Assembly (NCBI RefSeq): GCF_004336745.1
Contig: NZ_SJXD01000022.1
Coordinates: 186,001 to 250,000 of the forward strand
Source of the DNA: Roseococcus sp. SYP-B2431
GTDB taxonomy: Bacteria > Pseudomonadota > Alphaproteobacteria > Acetobacterales > Acetobacteraceae
Direction of reading: 5' to 3'
DNA length: 64,000 bases
The stretch's first letter is position 1, and each line of letters begins with the position of its first letter. This document shows, piece by piece, positions 1-9,893 of this stretch. The notes beneath the pieces are model-generated. The model made no database searches. It worked only from the letters and a program-made list of their open reading frames with translations, and was not told the DNA's origin. Both the position numbers and the translations under genes were made by a program.

Positions 1-446
1 GCATGGCCGACGAGGACTGGAACGCCGTCCTCGAGGTGGACCTGAACGCGCCCTTCCGCCTGGCGCGCGCCGCGCTGCGCGGGATGATGAAGCGCCGCGC
101 GGGGCGGATCGTCTCCATCGCCTCCATCGTGGGCGTGACCGGCAATGCGGGGCAGGCGAATTACGCCGCCGCCAAGGCCGGGCTGATCGGCATGAGCAAG
201 GCGCTGGCCCAGGAGGTCGCGCCGCGCGGCGTGACGATCAACGTGGTGGCGCCCGGCTTCATCGCGACGCCGATGACCGACAAGCTGAACGAGCAGCAGA
301 AGGCGGGCATCATGTCGCGCATCCCGCTGAACCGGATGGGCTCCGCGCAGGACGTGGCCTCGGCCGTGGCCTATCTCGCCTCCGACGAGGCGGCCTGGGT
401 GACGGGCACCACCATTCACGTCAACGGCGGCATGCTGATGGTGTGA
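1..446 (+). CDS. fabG: 3-oxoacyl-[ACP] reductase, C-terminal part (cut by window edge)
   Basis: This is the C-terminal part of a short-chain dehydrogenase that best fits 3-oxoacyl-[ACP] reductase, the NADPH-dependent beta-keto reduction of type II fatty acid synthesis in the cytosol. The frame stays open through the left edge, so about the first 100 of roughly 245 residues are missing, including the Rossmann glycine motif. What remains shows the catalytic serine in SIASIVG, the YAAAK active-site pair, the VAPGFIAT segment that follows it in FabG, and the usual C-terminal VNGGM. The stop lies inside the 3' end of the convergent hydrolase gene (31 bp overlap). A FabG-like paralogue is possible because acpP and fabD are not in view. 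Confidence 0.85.
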   Translation, partial: MADEDWNAVLEVDLNAPFRLARAALRGMMKRRAGRIVSIASIVGVTGNAGQANYAAAKAGLIGMSKALAQEVAPRGVTINVVAPGFIATPMTDKLNEQQKAGIMSRIPLNRMGSAQDVASAVAYLASDEAAWVTGTTIHVNGGMLMV

Positions 447-1453
447 GGTTCCGCGCTCCCGCCCGCCGGGCGGACGCCTCCGCCGGCCTCGGCTTGGCCG
501 GCGGGATCGGCCAGTCGGGAGCAGATCCAGGCATGGCCTCGCGCCAGGACCTTCGAGGCCATGCCGGTGTTGAAGTGAATGAAGCCGTGAGGCGCCTCCG
601 GCAGCAGGTGCAGCTCGACCTCGGCCGCCTCGCGCCAGCGTTCCGCCATGCGGAGCGTGTCGTCCTGAAAGGGATCGAGCTCGCCCACGAACATCAGGGC
701 CGGTGGAAGTCCGCGGAGATCGCCGTAGAGCGGCGACAGGGGCGGTTCGCGGCGCTGGTCGTCGCTCATTCCCGGCGTCAGCCGTTGCAGGCCGGTGATC
801 AGCCTGGGCCCTTTCAGGACCAGGGTCGCCGGCCCCGCCCGTCGGGCGCTGTCCGTGCCCGCAAGGTCATAGACGCCGTAGTAGAGCACGGCGCCGGCCA
901 CGCGACCGAGCAGGTCCGGCCATCGCTTCAGCTCCAGCAGGGTCGCGGCCGCCAGATGCGCGCCCGCGGACTCGCCGACCAGGACGACAGGCAGGCCGCG
1001 ATATTCCGGCAAGCCGCCGCCCAGCACCCAGCGCGCGGCGACAAGGCAATCCTCGATCAGTCCGGAGATGGGCGTGGCGCTGGCCAGCCGATAGTCCACG
1101 GACACGACGGCCACGCCGCAGGCCTCGGCCAGGGCGGCATTGAGCGCGTCGTTCATCCGCGCATTGCCGATGGCCCAGCCGCCGCCATGGATGTCGAGAA
1201 CGACTCCGCGCACCGGGGTCGAGGGGCGCAGCAGGCGCAGGGAGACCGTCGCGCCATCCGCCGCCGCGGTACGCGCTTCCACGCGGATGCCGGCGCGACG
1301 GAGCTTCCGGTCCGCGCCGGACTGCGACAGGACCAGCAGGGACTGCATCAGCCAGGCGCCCAGCCGGTGGGGAACCGGGAAGCGGGGGCTCCAGGCCAGC
1401 CTCCTGTTGAGGCGCCTCGCCTCCGACAGGTCATTCTGGTCGATGTTGATCAT
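416..1453 (-). CDS. Alpha/beta hydrolase of the HSL (hormone-sensitive lipase) type
   Basis: This is a predicted cytosolic carboxylester hydrolase of about 345 residues; the substrate is unknown. The HSL-family oxyanion-hole motif HGGGW is followed about 70 residues later by the nucleophile elbow GESAG. Near the C-terminus are a candidate catalytic Asp (GELDPFQDD) and His (APHGFIHF). The ATG at 1453 (MINIDQND) is preferred; an in-frame GTG at 1489 would add 12 residues, and neither has a clear Shine-Dalgarno sequence. The last residues, after the helix ending in SRLADP, are low in complexity and are encoded opposite the fabG stop. The gene stands alone, so context gives no clue to the pathway. 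Confidence 0.8.
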   Translation of the reverse strand: MINIDQNDLSEARRLNRRLAWSPRFPVPHRLGAWLMQSLLVLSQSGADRKLRRAGIRVEARTAAADGATVSLRLLRPSTPVRGVVLDIHGGGWAIGNARMNDALNAALAEACGVAVVSVDYRLASATPISGLIEDCLVAARWVLGGGLPEYRGLPVVLVGESAGAHLAAATLLELKRWPDLLGRVAGAVLYYGVYDLAGTDSARRAGPATLVLKGPRLITGLQRLTPGMSDDQRREPPLSPLYGDLRGLPPALMFVGELDPFQDDTLRMAERWREAAEVELHLLPEAPHGFIHFNTGMASKVLARGHAWICSRLADPAGQAEAGGGVRPAGGSAEPHTISMPPLT

Positions 1454-1582
1454 GTCGCCGCAGTCCGGAATCACGCCGGCCGGGGACACCCCGCGCGCGG
1501 TCCGCTCATCAACGGAGCCGTGCGGGAAAGGTTACGCAGCGCGGGGCCGTAGGGAGCGGAGTCCCTTCAGGGCCAAACGAAA

Positions 1583-1612
1583 GGGCGCGCATCCCGTCCG
1601 GGATGCGCGCCC
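1583..1612 (-). terminator. Rho-independent terminator of ahcY
   Basis: A perfect 14-bp stem (arms 1583-1596 and 1599-1612) with a 2-nt loop lies about 20 bp past the ahcY stop. On the minus strand it is followed by TTTCGTTT. On the plus strand it is followed only by a C/T-mixed run, so it mainly terminates ahcY. Confidence 0.75.
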
Positions 1613-1631
1613 CCTCTTCCGCCGCGACGGC

Positions 1632-3026
1632 TCAGTAGCGGTAGGCTTCAGCCTTGAACGGACCCGCCTCCGGCACGCCGATGTAGCTCGCCTGGTCCGG
1701 ACGCAGCTTCGTCAGCTTCGCGCCCACCTTGTCGAGGTGCAGCATCGCCACCTTCTCGTCGAGGTGCTTCGGCAGCACGAACACGTCGTTCTTGTACTTG
1801 CCGGGGTTGGTCCAGAGGTCGATCTGCGCGAGCGTCTGGTTCGTGAAGCTCGCGGACATCACGAAGGACGGATGGCCCGTCGCATTGCCCAGGTTCACCA
1901 GACGGCCCTCGGAGAGCAGGATGATGCGCTTGCCGTCAGGGAACTCGATCTCGTCCACCTGGGGCTTCACGTTGTCCCACTTCAGGTTGCGCAGCGCCGC
2001 GACCTGAATCTCGCTGTCGAAGTGGCCGATGTTGCAGACGATGGCGCGATGCTTCATCGCGCGCATGTGATCGGCGGTGATGACGTCGACATTGCCGGTG
2101 GCGGTGACGAAGATGTCGGCCTTGCCGGCCATGTCGTCGAGGGTGACGACCTCATAGCCTTCCATCGCGGCCTGGAGCGCGCAGATCGGGTCGATCTCCG
2201 TCACCATCACGCGGCAGCCGGCATTGCGCAGCGAGGCGGCCGAGCCCTTGCCCACGTCGCCATAGCCGGCGACCAGCGCGACCTTGCCGGACATCATCAC
2301 GTCCGTGCCGCGGCGGATGGCGTCCACCAGCGACTCGCGGCAGCCATAGAGGTTGTCGAACTTCGACTTGGTGACGCTGTCGTTCACGTTGATCGCGGGG
2401 AAGAGCAGCTTGCCCTCCTTCGCCATCACGTAGAGGCGGTGCACGCCCGTCGTCGTCTCTTCCGAAACGCCCTTGATCGAGGCGGCGAGCTTGGCGAACC
2501 AGCCCGGCTTCTCCGTCAGCAGCTTCTTGATGAGCGCGAAGAACACCGTCTCCTCGTCATTGGTCGCGCCGTCGAGGAAGGCCGTGTCGCCCTTCTCGGC
2601 GCGCAGGCCGTAATGGACGAGCAGGGTCATGTCGCCGCCGTCGTCGAGCAGCATGTTCGGCTCGCCGCCATCGGCCCATTCGAGGGTCTTGCGCACGTAT
2701 TCCCAGTACTCGGGAAGCGTCTCGCCCTTCACGGCGAAGACCGGCGTGCCGGTCGCAGCGATGGCGGCCGCGGCGTGATCCTGCGTCGAGAAGATGTTGC
2801 ACGACGACCAGCGCACGTCGGCGCCGAGCGCCTTCAGCGTCTCGATGAGAACGGCGGTCTGGATGGTCATGTGCAGGCAGCCGGCGATGCGCGCGCCCTT
2901 GAGCGGCTGCGAAGAGCCGTATTCCGCGCGGGTGGCCATCAGGCCGGGCATCTCGTCCTCGGCCATATTGATCTCCTTGCGGCCCCAATCGGCGAGCGAG
3001 AGATCCTTGACGATGTAGTCGGCCAT
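1632..3026 (-). CDS. ahcY: Adenosylhomocysteinase (S-adenosyl-L-homocysteine hydrolase)
   Basis: This cytosolic NAD-dependent enzyme splits S-adenosylhomocysteine into adenosine and homocysteine, closing the activated methyl cycle. The 464-residue product matches the longer bacterial form of the family. Visible landmarks are the N-terminal substrate region ([15 protein letters not shown]), a Rossmann NAD motif [10 protein letters not shown], the GHFDSEI segment and the C-terminal KAEAYRY that reaches the cofactor of the neighbouring subunit. The start at [15 protein letters not shown] is chosen because homologues begin there; an in-frame codon at 3077 would add 17 residues with no family counterpart. 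It is a single-gene unit ended by a hairpin terminator. The metZ gene 2 kb away feeds the same methionine/SAM economy. Confidence 0.97.
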   Translation of the reverse strand: MADYIVKDLSLADWGRKEINMAEDEMPGLMATRAEYGSSQPLKGARIAGCLHMTIQTAVLIETLKALGADVRWSSCNIFSTQDHAAAAIAATGTPVFAVKGETLPEYWEYVRKTLEWADGGEPNMLLDDGGDMTLLVHYGLRAEKGDTAFLDGATNDEETVFFALIKKLLTEKPGWFAKLAASIKGVSEETTTGVHRLYVMAKEGKLLFPAINVNDSVTKSKFDNLYGCRESLVDAIRRGTDVMMSGKVALVAGYGDVGKGSAASLRNAGCRVMVTEIDPICALQAAMEGYEVVTLDDMAGKADIFVTATGNVDVITADHMRAMKHRAIVCNIGHFDSEIQVAALRNLKWDNVKPQVDEIEFPDGKRIILLSEGRLVNLGNATGHPSFVMSASFTNQTLAQIDLWTNPGKYKNDVFVLPKHLDEKVAMLHLDKVGAKLTKLRPDQASYIGVPEAGPFKAEAYRY

Positions 3027-3163
3027 GCGCGTGTCCTTATGCAGGTCCTGGTGCGGCGACGCCGTAGCATGCCCCACCAGGCCTGCCTAGAGGCATAAGC
3101 ATGTCTTTATATGACGCGACGGACATGACAATTCCAGCCTTGGTGGATCCGAGCCGCCAGCAG

Positions 3164-4543
<1,380 letters not shown>

Positions 4544-4544
4544 C

Positions 4545-4874
4545 TCAATGGATGAGGGCGTGCAGGGCCTCCAAGGCGCCCTCCGCCTCGGCCACGAGCC
4601 GCGGCAGGACGGTGATCGCGGCTTCGGGCTGCCGGTGATCCATGGCGAGGCGCGCCTCGCGTTCCAGCCCCACCGCGCCGACCGCGGCGGCGGCGCCGGC
4701 CAGGCTATGGGCCGCCCGCTCATAGCCGTCCTGGTCGCCGGAATCGTAGGCGGCCCGCAGCTCCTGCACCAGCCGCGTCAGGTCCTCCTCGAAGGTCGCG
4801 ATGATGGTGCGGAACACATCCGGCGGCAGGTCCTCGGCCAATTGGCCGGCGACAGTGGGATCGAGGGCGCTCAT
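4545..4874 (-). CDS. Histidine phosphotransfer (Hpt) domain protein
   Basis: This small 109-residue cytosolic protein consists of one Hpt domain, which relays phosphate between a hybrid kinase and a response regulator. The motif AAHSLAGAAAAVGA holds the phosphorylatable His56, with the small residues that pack the four-helix bundle around it. The ATG at 4874 (MSALDPTVAGQL) is chosen because the longer frame upstream reads through the divergent promoter and riboswitch DNA. It is the first gene of a two-gene operon with the sigma-54 regulator, which strongly suggests that regulator is its partner. The kinase must be encoded elsewhere. Confidence 0.85.
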   Translation of the reverse strand: MSALDPTVAGQLAEDLPPDVFRTIIATFEEDLTRLVQELRAAYDSGDQDGYERAAHSLAGAAAAVGAVGLEREARLAMDHRQPEAAITVLPRLVAEAEGALEALHALIH

Positions 4875-4907
4875 GACGCAGCATGACTTGCATTCCGCAA
4901 AACCTGC

Positions 4908-4950
4908 GTCAACCGCCATGGTTGACGACCGACCGTGGACGGGATTACGC
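4908..4950. promoter_or_regulatory. Divergent promoter region with back-to-back TTGACG elements
   Basis: A perfect inverted repeat (GTCAACC, 5-nt spacer, GGTTGAC; 4908-4926) places a TTGACG -35-like hexamer on each strand, one facing hpt and one facing metZ. On the plus strand TTGACG (4922-4927) is followed after 15 bp by GATTAC (4943-4948), which would start RNA near 4955-4958, just before the SAM-II aptamer. The -10 matches are weak. Confidence 0.45.
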
Positions 4951-4957
4951 ATGGACG

Positions 4958-5046
4958 GTCCTCGCGATTTGTCCGGCCAGCTTGCGGCGAGGTCCCAACC
5001 GGGTCGCGTTCCTGATCGGGATGCGGAAAACAAGCGCGCTAAACGG
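4958..5046 (+). ncRNA. SAM-II riboswitch, variant with an extra hairpin, upstream of metZ
   Basis: The sequence matches the alphaproteobacterial metA/metZ leader class that binds S-adenosylmethionine. P1 is CCTCGC (4960-4965) paired with GCGAGG (4987-4992). The loop carries the conserved GATTTG and CCGG stretch ending in GCTTGC. GCTTG (4980-4984) can pair with CAAGC (5031-5035) to form the pseudoknot, and CGCTAAA (5037-5043) follows as in the family. Between P1 and the AAACAAG segment there are about 35 nt rather than the few I recall in the compact form; these fold into an 8-bp hairpin (CGCGTTCC, about 5006-5013, with GGGATGCG, about 5018-5025, allowing G-U pairs). The metZ start lies 78 nt downstream. 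High SAM should lower metZ expression. Confidence 0.85.
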
Positions 5047-5123
5047 CCCGGGACCGGCTCTTTCGGGGCGGTCTCACGCCCCGTGTCAGGGTGCCGGACG
5101 CCTGTGTTCGAAGGGTGTCATCG

Positions 5124-6332
5124 ATGTCGAAAAAGTTCCGTCCGGCCACGCAGCTCGTTCGCGGCGGCCTCACCCGCTCCCAGCACGGCGAGACGGCCGA
5201 GGCGCTCTTCCTCACCTCCGGCTTCGTCTACGACAGCGCCGAGCAGGCCGAGGCCACCTTCAAGAACGAGATCGAGCACTACCAGTACTCCCGCTTCGCC
5301 AACCCCACGCTGACCATGCTGGAGGAGCGGCTGGCCGCGCTGGAAGGGGCGGACCTTTGCCGGCTCATGTCCACCGGCATGGCGGCGGTGCACTCCACGC
5401 TGCTGTCGACGCTGAAGACGGGCGACCGGCTGGTGGCCTCCCGCGCGCTGTTCGGCTCCTGCCACTGGATCATCAGCACCCTGCTGCCGCGCTACGGCAT
5501 CGTCGGCGAGTTCGTGGACGGCGCGGACCTAGACCAGTGGAAGGCGGCGCTGAGCAGGCCGGCCACGATGGTGCTGCTGGAGAGCCCCTCCAACCCCATG
5601 CTGGAGCTGGTGGACCTGCCGGCCGTGGCGAAGCTGGCGCATGCGGCCGGCGCCCTGGTCGCGGTGGACAACGTCTTCGCCACGCCGCTGCTGCAGCGGC
5701 CGATCGACCTCGGCGCCGACATCGTCATCTACTCCACCACCAAGCACATGGACGGCCAGGGCCGCACCCTGGGCGGCGCCGTGCTCGGCCCGAAGCAGTG
5801 GGTCACCGAGACCCTGATGCCCTTCATCCGCAACACCGGCCCAGCCCTCTCGCCCTTCAACGCCTGGGTGATCCTGAAGGGGCTGGAGACGCTGAAGCTG
5901 CGGGTCGACCAGATGTGCCGCAACGCCGCCGCGGTCGCCGACTTCCTCTCCGAGCGCGCCGAGATCGCCAAGGTCCTCTACCCCTTCCGCCCCGACCATC
6001 CCCAGCACGCGCTGGCGGTGAAGCAGATGTCGGGCGGCGGCACGCTGGTCACCTTCGACATCCAGGGCGGGAAGGAGGAGACCTTCCGCTTCATGAACGC
6101 GCTGCGGCTGGTCGATATTTCCAACAATCTCGGGGATTCCAAGTCGCTCGCCACCCACCCGGCCACCACGACGCACAGCCGCATCGGGCCGGAGGAGCGC
6201 GCGCGCCTCGGCATCGGTGACGGCACCGTGCGCCTCTCGGTGGGGCTCGAGGACGTGGCCGATCTCATCGAGGACCTGGCCGAAGCGCTCGACGCGATCG
6301 GCGGCGCGGCCAGCGCGCGCGCGGCGGAGTAG
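5124..6332 (+). CDS. metZ: O-succinylhomoserine sulfhydrylase
   Basis: This PLP-dependent cytosolic enzyme of the Cys/Met metabolism family condenses O-succinylhomoserine with sulfide to give homocysteine, the direct-sulfhydrylation route to methionine. The 402-residue protein has the family's N-terminal TQLVRGG, the YSRFANPT signature, and the PLP lysine in STTKHMDGQGR. The C-terminal THPATTTHSR segment is typical of this clade. The ATG at 5124 has AAGGG 8 nt upstream; the in-frame codon at 5091 lies inside the leader. The SAM-II riboswitch just upstream supports the methionine assignment. O-acetylhomoserine sulfhydrylase is the main alternative, but length and motifs favour MetZ. The LysE-type exporter follows after 6 bp. 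Confidence 0.92.
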   Translation: MSKKFRPATQLVRGGLTRSQHGETAEALFLTSGFVYDSAEQAEATFKNEIEHYQYSRFANPTLTMLEERLAALEGADLCRLMSTGMAAVHSTLLSTLKTGDRLVASRALFGSCHWIISTLLPRYGIVGEFVDGADLDQWKAALSRPATMVLLESPSNPMLELVDLPAVAKLAHAAGALVAVDNVFATPLLQRPIDLGADIVIYSTTKHMDGQGRTLGGAVLGPKQWVTETLMPFIRNTGPALSPFNAWVILKGLETLKLRVDQMCRNAAAVADFLSERAEIAKVLYPFRPDHPQHALAVKQMSGGGTLVTFDIQGGKEETFRFMNALRLVDISNNLGDSKSLATHPATTTHSRIGPEERARLGIGDGTVRLSVGLEDVADLIEDLAEALDAIGGAASARAAE

Positions 6333-6338
6333 CGGCGC

Positions 6339-6950
6339 ATGGCCCCGGAGACCTGGCTGGCCTTCCTGCTCGCCTCGGCGGCCCTGCTGGCGATTCCGGG
6401 GCCCACCATCCTGCTGGTGATCGGCCAGTCGCTCGGCGCGGGGCGCGGACGCGCCCTGCCGCTGGTGGCGGGCGTTGCGCTGGGCGACCTGACAGCCATG
6501 ACGCTCTCGCTGGCGGGTCTCGGCGCCCTGCTGGCGGCCTCCAGCCTGGCCTTCACGATCCTGAAATGGGGCGGCGCGGCCTATCTCGTCTGGCTCGGCG
6601 TGCAGCTCTGGCGCGCGCCGGTCCCGGCCGCCGCGGGGCCGCCACTCTGCGCCCGCCGCGCCTTTCGCGACTCCTATGTGGTCACGGCGCTGAACCCGAA
6701 GAGCATCGCCTTCTTCGTGGCCTTCGTGCCGCAGTTCCTGGACGGCAGCCGCGCCTTCCTGCCGCAGGCCGCGATCCTGGTCGCGAGCTTCGTCACCCTC
6801 GCCGCCGGCAACGCCCTGCTCTACGCGCTGCTGGCCGGCCGGATGTCGGGCCTCGTCACGAGGCCGGCCTTGCGGCGCGGCTTCAACCGGCTGGGCGGCG
6901 GCATGCTGGTCGGCGCCGGCCTGGCCACCGCCGCGATGCGCCGCACATGA
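6339..6950 (+). CDS. LysE/RhtB-family amino acid exporter
   Basis: This is a 203-residue inner-membrane protein with about six hydrophobic segments, typical of the LysE/RhtB efflux family that exports amino acids or derivatives such as homoserine and homoserine lactone. The N-terminal PGPTILLVIGQSL glycine-rich stretch and the mid-protein segment LNPKSIAFFVAFVPQF are both diagnostic of the family. It sits 6 bp after metZ and overlaps apaG by 4 bp, so it is probably in the metZ transcript and under the same SAM control. Export of a methionine-pathway intermediate is therefore a reasonable guess, but the substrate is not visible from sequence. Confidence 0.85.
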   Translation: MAPETWLAFLLASAALLAIPGPTILLVIGQSLGAGRGRALPLVAGVALGDLTAMTLSLAGLGALLAASSLAFTILKWGGAAYLVWLGVQLWRAPVPAAAGPPLCARRAFRDSYVVTALNPKSIAFFVAFVPQFLDGSRAFLPQAAILVASFVTLAAGNALLYALLAGRMSGLVTRPALRRGFNRLGGGMLVGAGLATAAMRRT

Positions 6951-7348
6951 AGCCCTATACCGCCACCACGCGGGGCGTTCGCGTCACCGTCCGGGCCTTC
7001 TACCTGGAGGACCAGTCGGAGCCCGACCAGGGGCAGTTTGTCTGGGCCTACAAGGTCGAGATCGCGAACGAGAGCGAGGCGACGGTCCAGCTCCTCAAGC
7101 GCACCTGGCTCATCACCGACGGACAGGGGCGGACCATGCGCGTGCATGGCGAAGGGGTGGTGGGCGAGCAGCCGGTGCTCGAGCCGGGCGAGAGCTTCGA
7201 CTACACCTCCGGCACGCCGCTGCCGACGCCCTCGGGCTTCATGCGCGGCACCTATCACATGATCGTCCCCGGCACGGGCGAGGCCTTCGACGCGGAGGTG
7301 CCGGCCTTCTCGCTCGACAGCCCCCATCAGGCGGGCGGGGTTCACTGA
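6947..7348 (+). CDS. apaG: ApaG protein (DUF525)
   Basis: This 133-residue cytosolic protein is of the ApaG family, a fibronectin-like beta sandwich linked in other bacteria to Co2+ resistance and Mg2+ efflux; its molecular role is unclear. The central [13 protein letters not shown], the [10 protein letters not shown] segment and the [22 protein letters not shown] stretch with its conserved glycines are clear. The ATG overlaps the exporter's stop (ATGA), so the start is set by coupling. The metZ-exporter-apaG arrangement suggests one transcript. Confidence 0.93.
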   Translation: MKPYTATTRGVRVTVRAFYLEDQSEPDQGQFVWAYKVEIANESEATVQLLKRTWLITDGQGRTMRVHGEGVVGEQPVLEPGESFDYTSGTPLPTPSGFMRGTYHMIVPGTGEAFDAEVPAFSLDSPHQAGGVH

Positions 7349-7412
7349 AAACTTGCTTCGGGCTTTGCTGGCCCCATCTCTTTCAGACTCGCGAATACGA
7401 AAGTCGAAGGCC

Positions 7413-8051
7413 ATGAACATCCAGGCGCCGCCCGAACGAAAGGCGGAAGAGGGCCAGAGCCCCGTCAAACCGACCCGCGAGGAGGCCGAGGCCGCCGTCC
7501 GCGTGCTACTGCGCTGGGCGGGCGACGACCCGGACCGCGAGGGGCTGCTCGACACGCCGGCCCGCGTGGTCCGCTCCTACGAGGAGTTCTTCGCCGGCTA
7601 CGACACCGACCCCGTCGAGCTCCTCGCCCGCTCCTTCGAGGAGACGGACGGCTATGACGAGATGGTCGTGCTGCGCGACATCCGGCTGGAGAGCTATTGC
7701 GAGCACCACATGGTGCCCATCATCGGCAAGGCGCATGTCGCCTATCTGCCGGACGGCAAGGTCGTCGGCATCTCCAAGCTCGCGCGGGTGATCGACGCCT
7801 ATTCGAAGCGCCTGCAGATCCAGGAGAAGCTGACGGCGCAGATCGCCAATACCATCGAGAGCGTGCTGCACCCCAAGGGCGTGGCCGTGGTGATCGAGGC
7901 CGGCCACCAGTGTATGACCACGCGCGGCGTCCACAAGACGGGCGTCTCCATGGTCACCTCGCGCATGCTGGGCGCCTTCCGGCACAATGACGCGACGCGG
8001 CGGGAGTTCCTGTCCATGATCACCGGCCCGCGCGGTTCCGGCGAGGCCTGA
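7413..8051 (+). CDS. folE: GTP cyclohydrolase I
   Basis: This homodecameric zinc enzyme converts GTP to 7,8-dihydroneopterin triphosphate, the first step of tetrahydrofolate synthesis in the cytosol. The 212-residue protein carries the zinc and active-site motifs [11 protein letters not shown] and [10 protein letters not shown], and the [22 protein letters not shown] signature in between. The ATG at 7413 is chosen over an in-frame codon at 7353 because the first conserved helix starts only later and the upstream residues are not family-like. It lies 64 bp after apaG and may have its own promoter in that gap. Confidence 0.96.
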   Translation: MNIQAPPERKAEEGQSPVKPTREEAEAAVRVLLRWAGDDPDREGLLDTPARVVRSYEEFFAGYDTDPVELLARSFEETDGYDEMVVLRDIRLESYCEHHMVPIIGKAHVAYLPDGKVVGISKLARVIDAYSKRLQIQEKLTAQIANTIESVLHPKGVAVVIEAGHQCMTTRGVHKTGVSMVTSRMLGAFRHNDATRREFLSMITGPRGSGEA

Positions 8052-8058
8052 CGCGGCG

Positions 8059-8436
8059 GTGGCGGCGGGCTCCTGGGGGCGCTCGGCGCTGCTGTCCTCG
8101 CTGTCGGGCGCCGCCCTGGCGATCCTGGGGGTGATGCTCGGCCTGGGGCTGCCCGGGGCGCTGGCGCTGTCGATCGCGGCCCCGGCGATCAGCGCGATCC
8201 ATGGCGTCGGCAGCGCCGGCATGTTCCCGCAGGACAGCGCCTGGCCCCTGGCCATCCTCGTGACCTTCCTGATGGGGCCGCTGGTGCCGGCGGTCTGGCT
8301 CGGAACACGGGCGCTGCGGCTGTCGCGCTGGCGGCGCACCCTGGCCGTCACGGCCGGCATGGTGCTGGGCAGCGGGATGATGGCGTTGCTGACCTATGCG
8401 CTGAGCGTCGCGCCCCTGCTGGCGAGCGCAGGCTGA
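8059..8436 (+). CDS. Small hydrophobic membrane protein, unknown function
   Basis: This is a predicted 125-residue inner-membrane protein that I do not recognise. It has about three hydrophobic segments (residues near 10-35, 55-80 and 95-122) separated by a short basic stretch RALRLSRWRRT. The GTG start at 8059 lies 7 bp past the folE stop, so it is probably cotranscribed with folE. There is no strong Shine-Dalgarno sequence, and the protein has no catalytic motif. It could be a lineage-specific protein of the Acetobacteraceae. Confidence 0.5.
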   Translation: MAAGSWGRSALLSSLSGAALAILGVMLGLGLPGALALSIAAPAISAIHGVGSAGMFPQDSAWPLAILVTFLMGPLVPAVWLGTRALRLSRWRRTLAVTAGMVLGSGMMALLTYALSVAPLLASAG

Positions 8437-8482
8437 CCGAGCCAGGACCTTACGCACTGGCCGAGGGCGGCCCGCCGGGCTC

Positions 8483-9883
8483 TCAATCCGGCCCCTGATA
8501 CTTCTCGCTCGCCAGCCGCCCGGGCAGTTCCAGCCGAGCGGCCAGGCCGCCCAGCCGCGTGCTCCGCTCCAGCGTCAGCGTCCCGTCATACAGCGAGGCC
8601 AGATCCCCCACGATCGCCAGCCCGAGCCCCGAGCCTGGCTTGGCCTCGTCCAGCCGCACCCCGCGCAGCAGGACCGCGCCGTCGTCGCCCTCGGCCAGCC
8701 CCGGCCCGTCATCCTCCACGAGGATCGCGATCCGGCCCGCATTCACCAGCGAGACCCGCACCGCCACCCGTCCGCTGCCATACTTGCAGGCGTTCTCCAT
8801 CAGGTTGCCGAGCATCTCGGTCAGGTCCTGGCTGTCGGCCCGCACCCGGGCCTCGGCCTCGCCCGCCACCCGGATCTGGATGCCGCGCGCCGCCGTGAGC
8901 CGGCGCAGCGCCGTGCCGAGCGCCTCGGCCACCGCCAGCGGCGCACTCTCCGCTCCCGCCGAGCCCGCCAGCGCCCCCGCCCGGGCCCGCCGCAGATGGT
9001 GCTGGACCAGCCGCTCCAGCGTCGCCGACTGGACCCGCGCGCCGGCCATGTCGCCGGCCTCCAGGGCGTTGCGCAGCACGGCGATGGGCGTCTTCAGCGC
9101 ATGGGCGAGGTTTCCTACGTGGTTGCGCGCGCGCTCGACCGTCGCGCGGTTCTGCTCGATCAGCGCCTCGATCTCCGTGACCAACGGCGCGATTTCGATC
9201 GGCGCCACCACGTCGATGTGCAGGCGGCGGCCCTGACGCACCTCGGCCAGCTCCTGCTGCGTGCGGCGCAGCGGCCGCAGGCCCCAGATCACCAGCAGCG
9301 CCACCACCGCCACCAGCCCCGTTCCCAGCAGCGCGAAGGCCAGGATGACGTTGCTGCGCAGATCGGCGATCTCGTCTGCCGTGCCCTCGCGCGCGAAGGC
9401 GACCTGGACGGAGATGGGCACCCGGCCGAAACGGCTGTCGATCTGCACGTCGCGCTCCAGCACGCGCAGATCCTCGCCGCGGGGGCCCTGCATGCTGCGC
9501 GCCCGCACGCCCTCCGCGGGCTCCCGCAGCGGCGGGCCGAGCCGGGAGTCCCAGAGGGAGCGCGACGTCACCTGTATCCCGCCCGGGCCGGTGAGCTGCC
9601 AGTAGTGGCCCGAGAGCGGCCGCTCGAATTCCGGATCGGCGACCGGGCGGGTCAGGACGGGGCCGGTGGCGGGATCGAAGCTGGTCGCGGCCACCACGGC
9701 GTCGAGCAGGCTGGCGAGCCGGGCGTCGGCGGTGGACTGGATCTGCTGTTCGTCGGTGCGGACCACGAACCAGGCGATCATCCCGAGACCGAGCGAGACC
9801 CAGAGGGTGGTCAGGATCACCAGCCGGCGGGTCAGCGAATTCATGGCCCAGAGCCCGGCCAGCGCAGGCCGGAGGCGCATCAT
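8483..9883 (-). CDS. Sensor histidine kinase, PhoQ-like
   Basis: This 466-residue inner-membrane sensor kinase has a first membrane segment (LVILTTLWVSLGLGMIAWFVV), a periplasmic sensor region of about 130 residues and a second membrane segment (ILAFALLGTGLVAVVALLVIW). The dimerisation/phospho-acceptor helix NLAHALKTP has its His in the HALKTP context typical of PhoQ-type kinases. The ATPase domain shows NLMENACKYG, VEDDGPGL and GSGLGLAIV. It follows its response regulator by 10 bp and is the last gene of a PepSY-regulator-kinase operon. The start may be 9883, 9880 or 9844 (MNSLTRRL). The PhoQ ligand set (Mg2+, acid, peptides) is family knowledge, not visible here. Confidence 0.88.
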   Translation of the reverse strand: MMRLRPALAGLWAMNSLTRRLVILTTLWVSLGLGMIAWFVVRTDEQQIQSTADARLASLLDAVVAATSFDPATGPVLTRPVADPEFERPLSGHYWQLTGPGGIQVTSRSLWDSRLGPPLREPAEGVRARSMQGPRGEDLRVLERDVQIDSRFGRVPISVQVAFAREGTADEIADLRSNVILAFALLGTGLVAVVALLVIWGLRPLRRTQQELAEVRQGRRLHIDVVAPIEIAPLVTEIEALIEQNRATVERARNHVGNLAHALKTPIAVLRNALEAGDMAGARVQSATLERLVQHHLRRARAGALAGSAGAESAPLAVAEALGTALRRLTAARGIQIRVAGEAEARVRADSQDLTEMLGNLMENACKYGSGRVAVRVSLVNAGRIAILVEDDGPGLAEGDDGAVLLRGVRLDEAKPGSGLGLAIVGDLASLYDGTLTLERSTRLGGLAARLELPGRLASEKYQGPD

Positions 9884-9893
9884 CCGATGTCCA

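Noticed and set aside
1140-3098. 652-codon open frame opposite ahcY
   Set aside because: Same reason: antisense to adenosylhomocysteinase, with no recognisable domain and no Shine-Dalgarno sequence.
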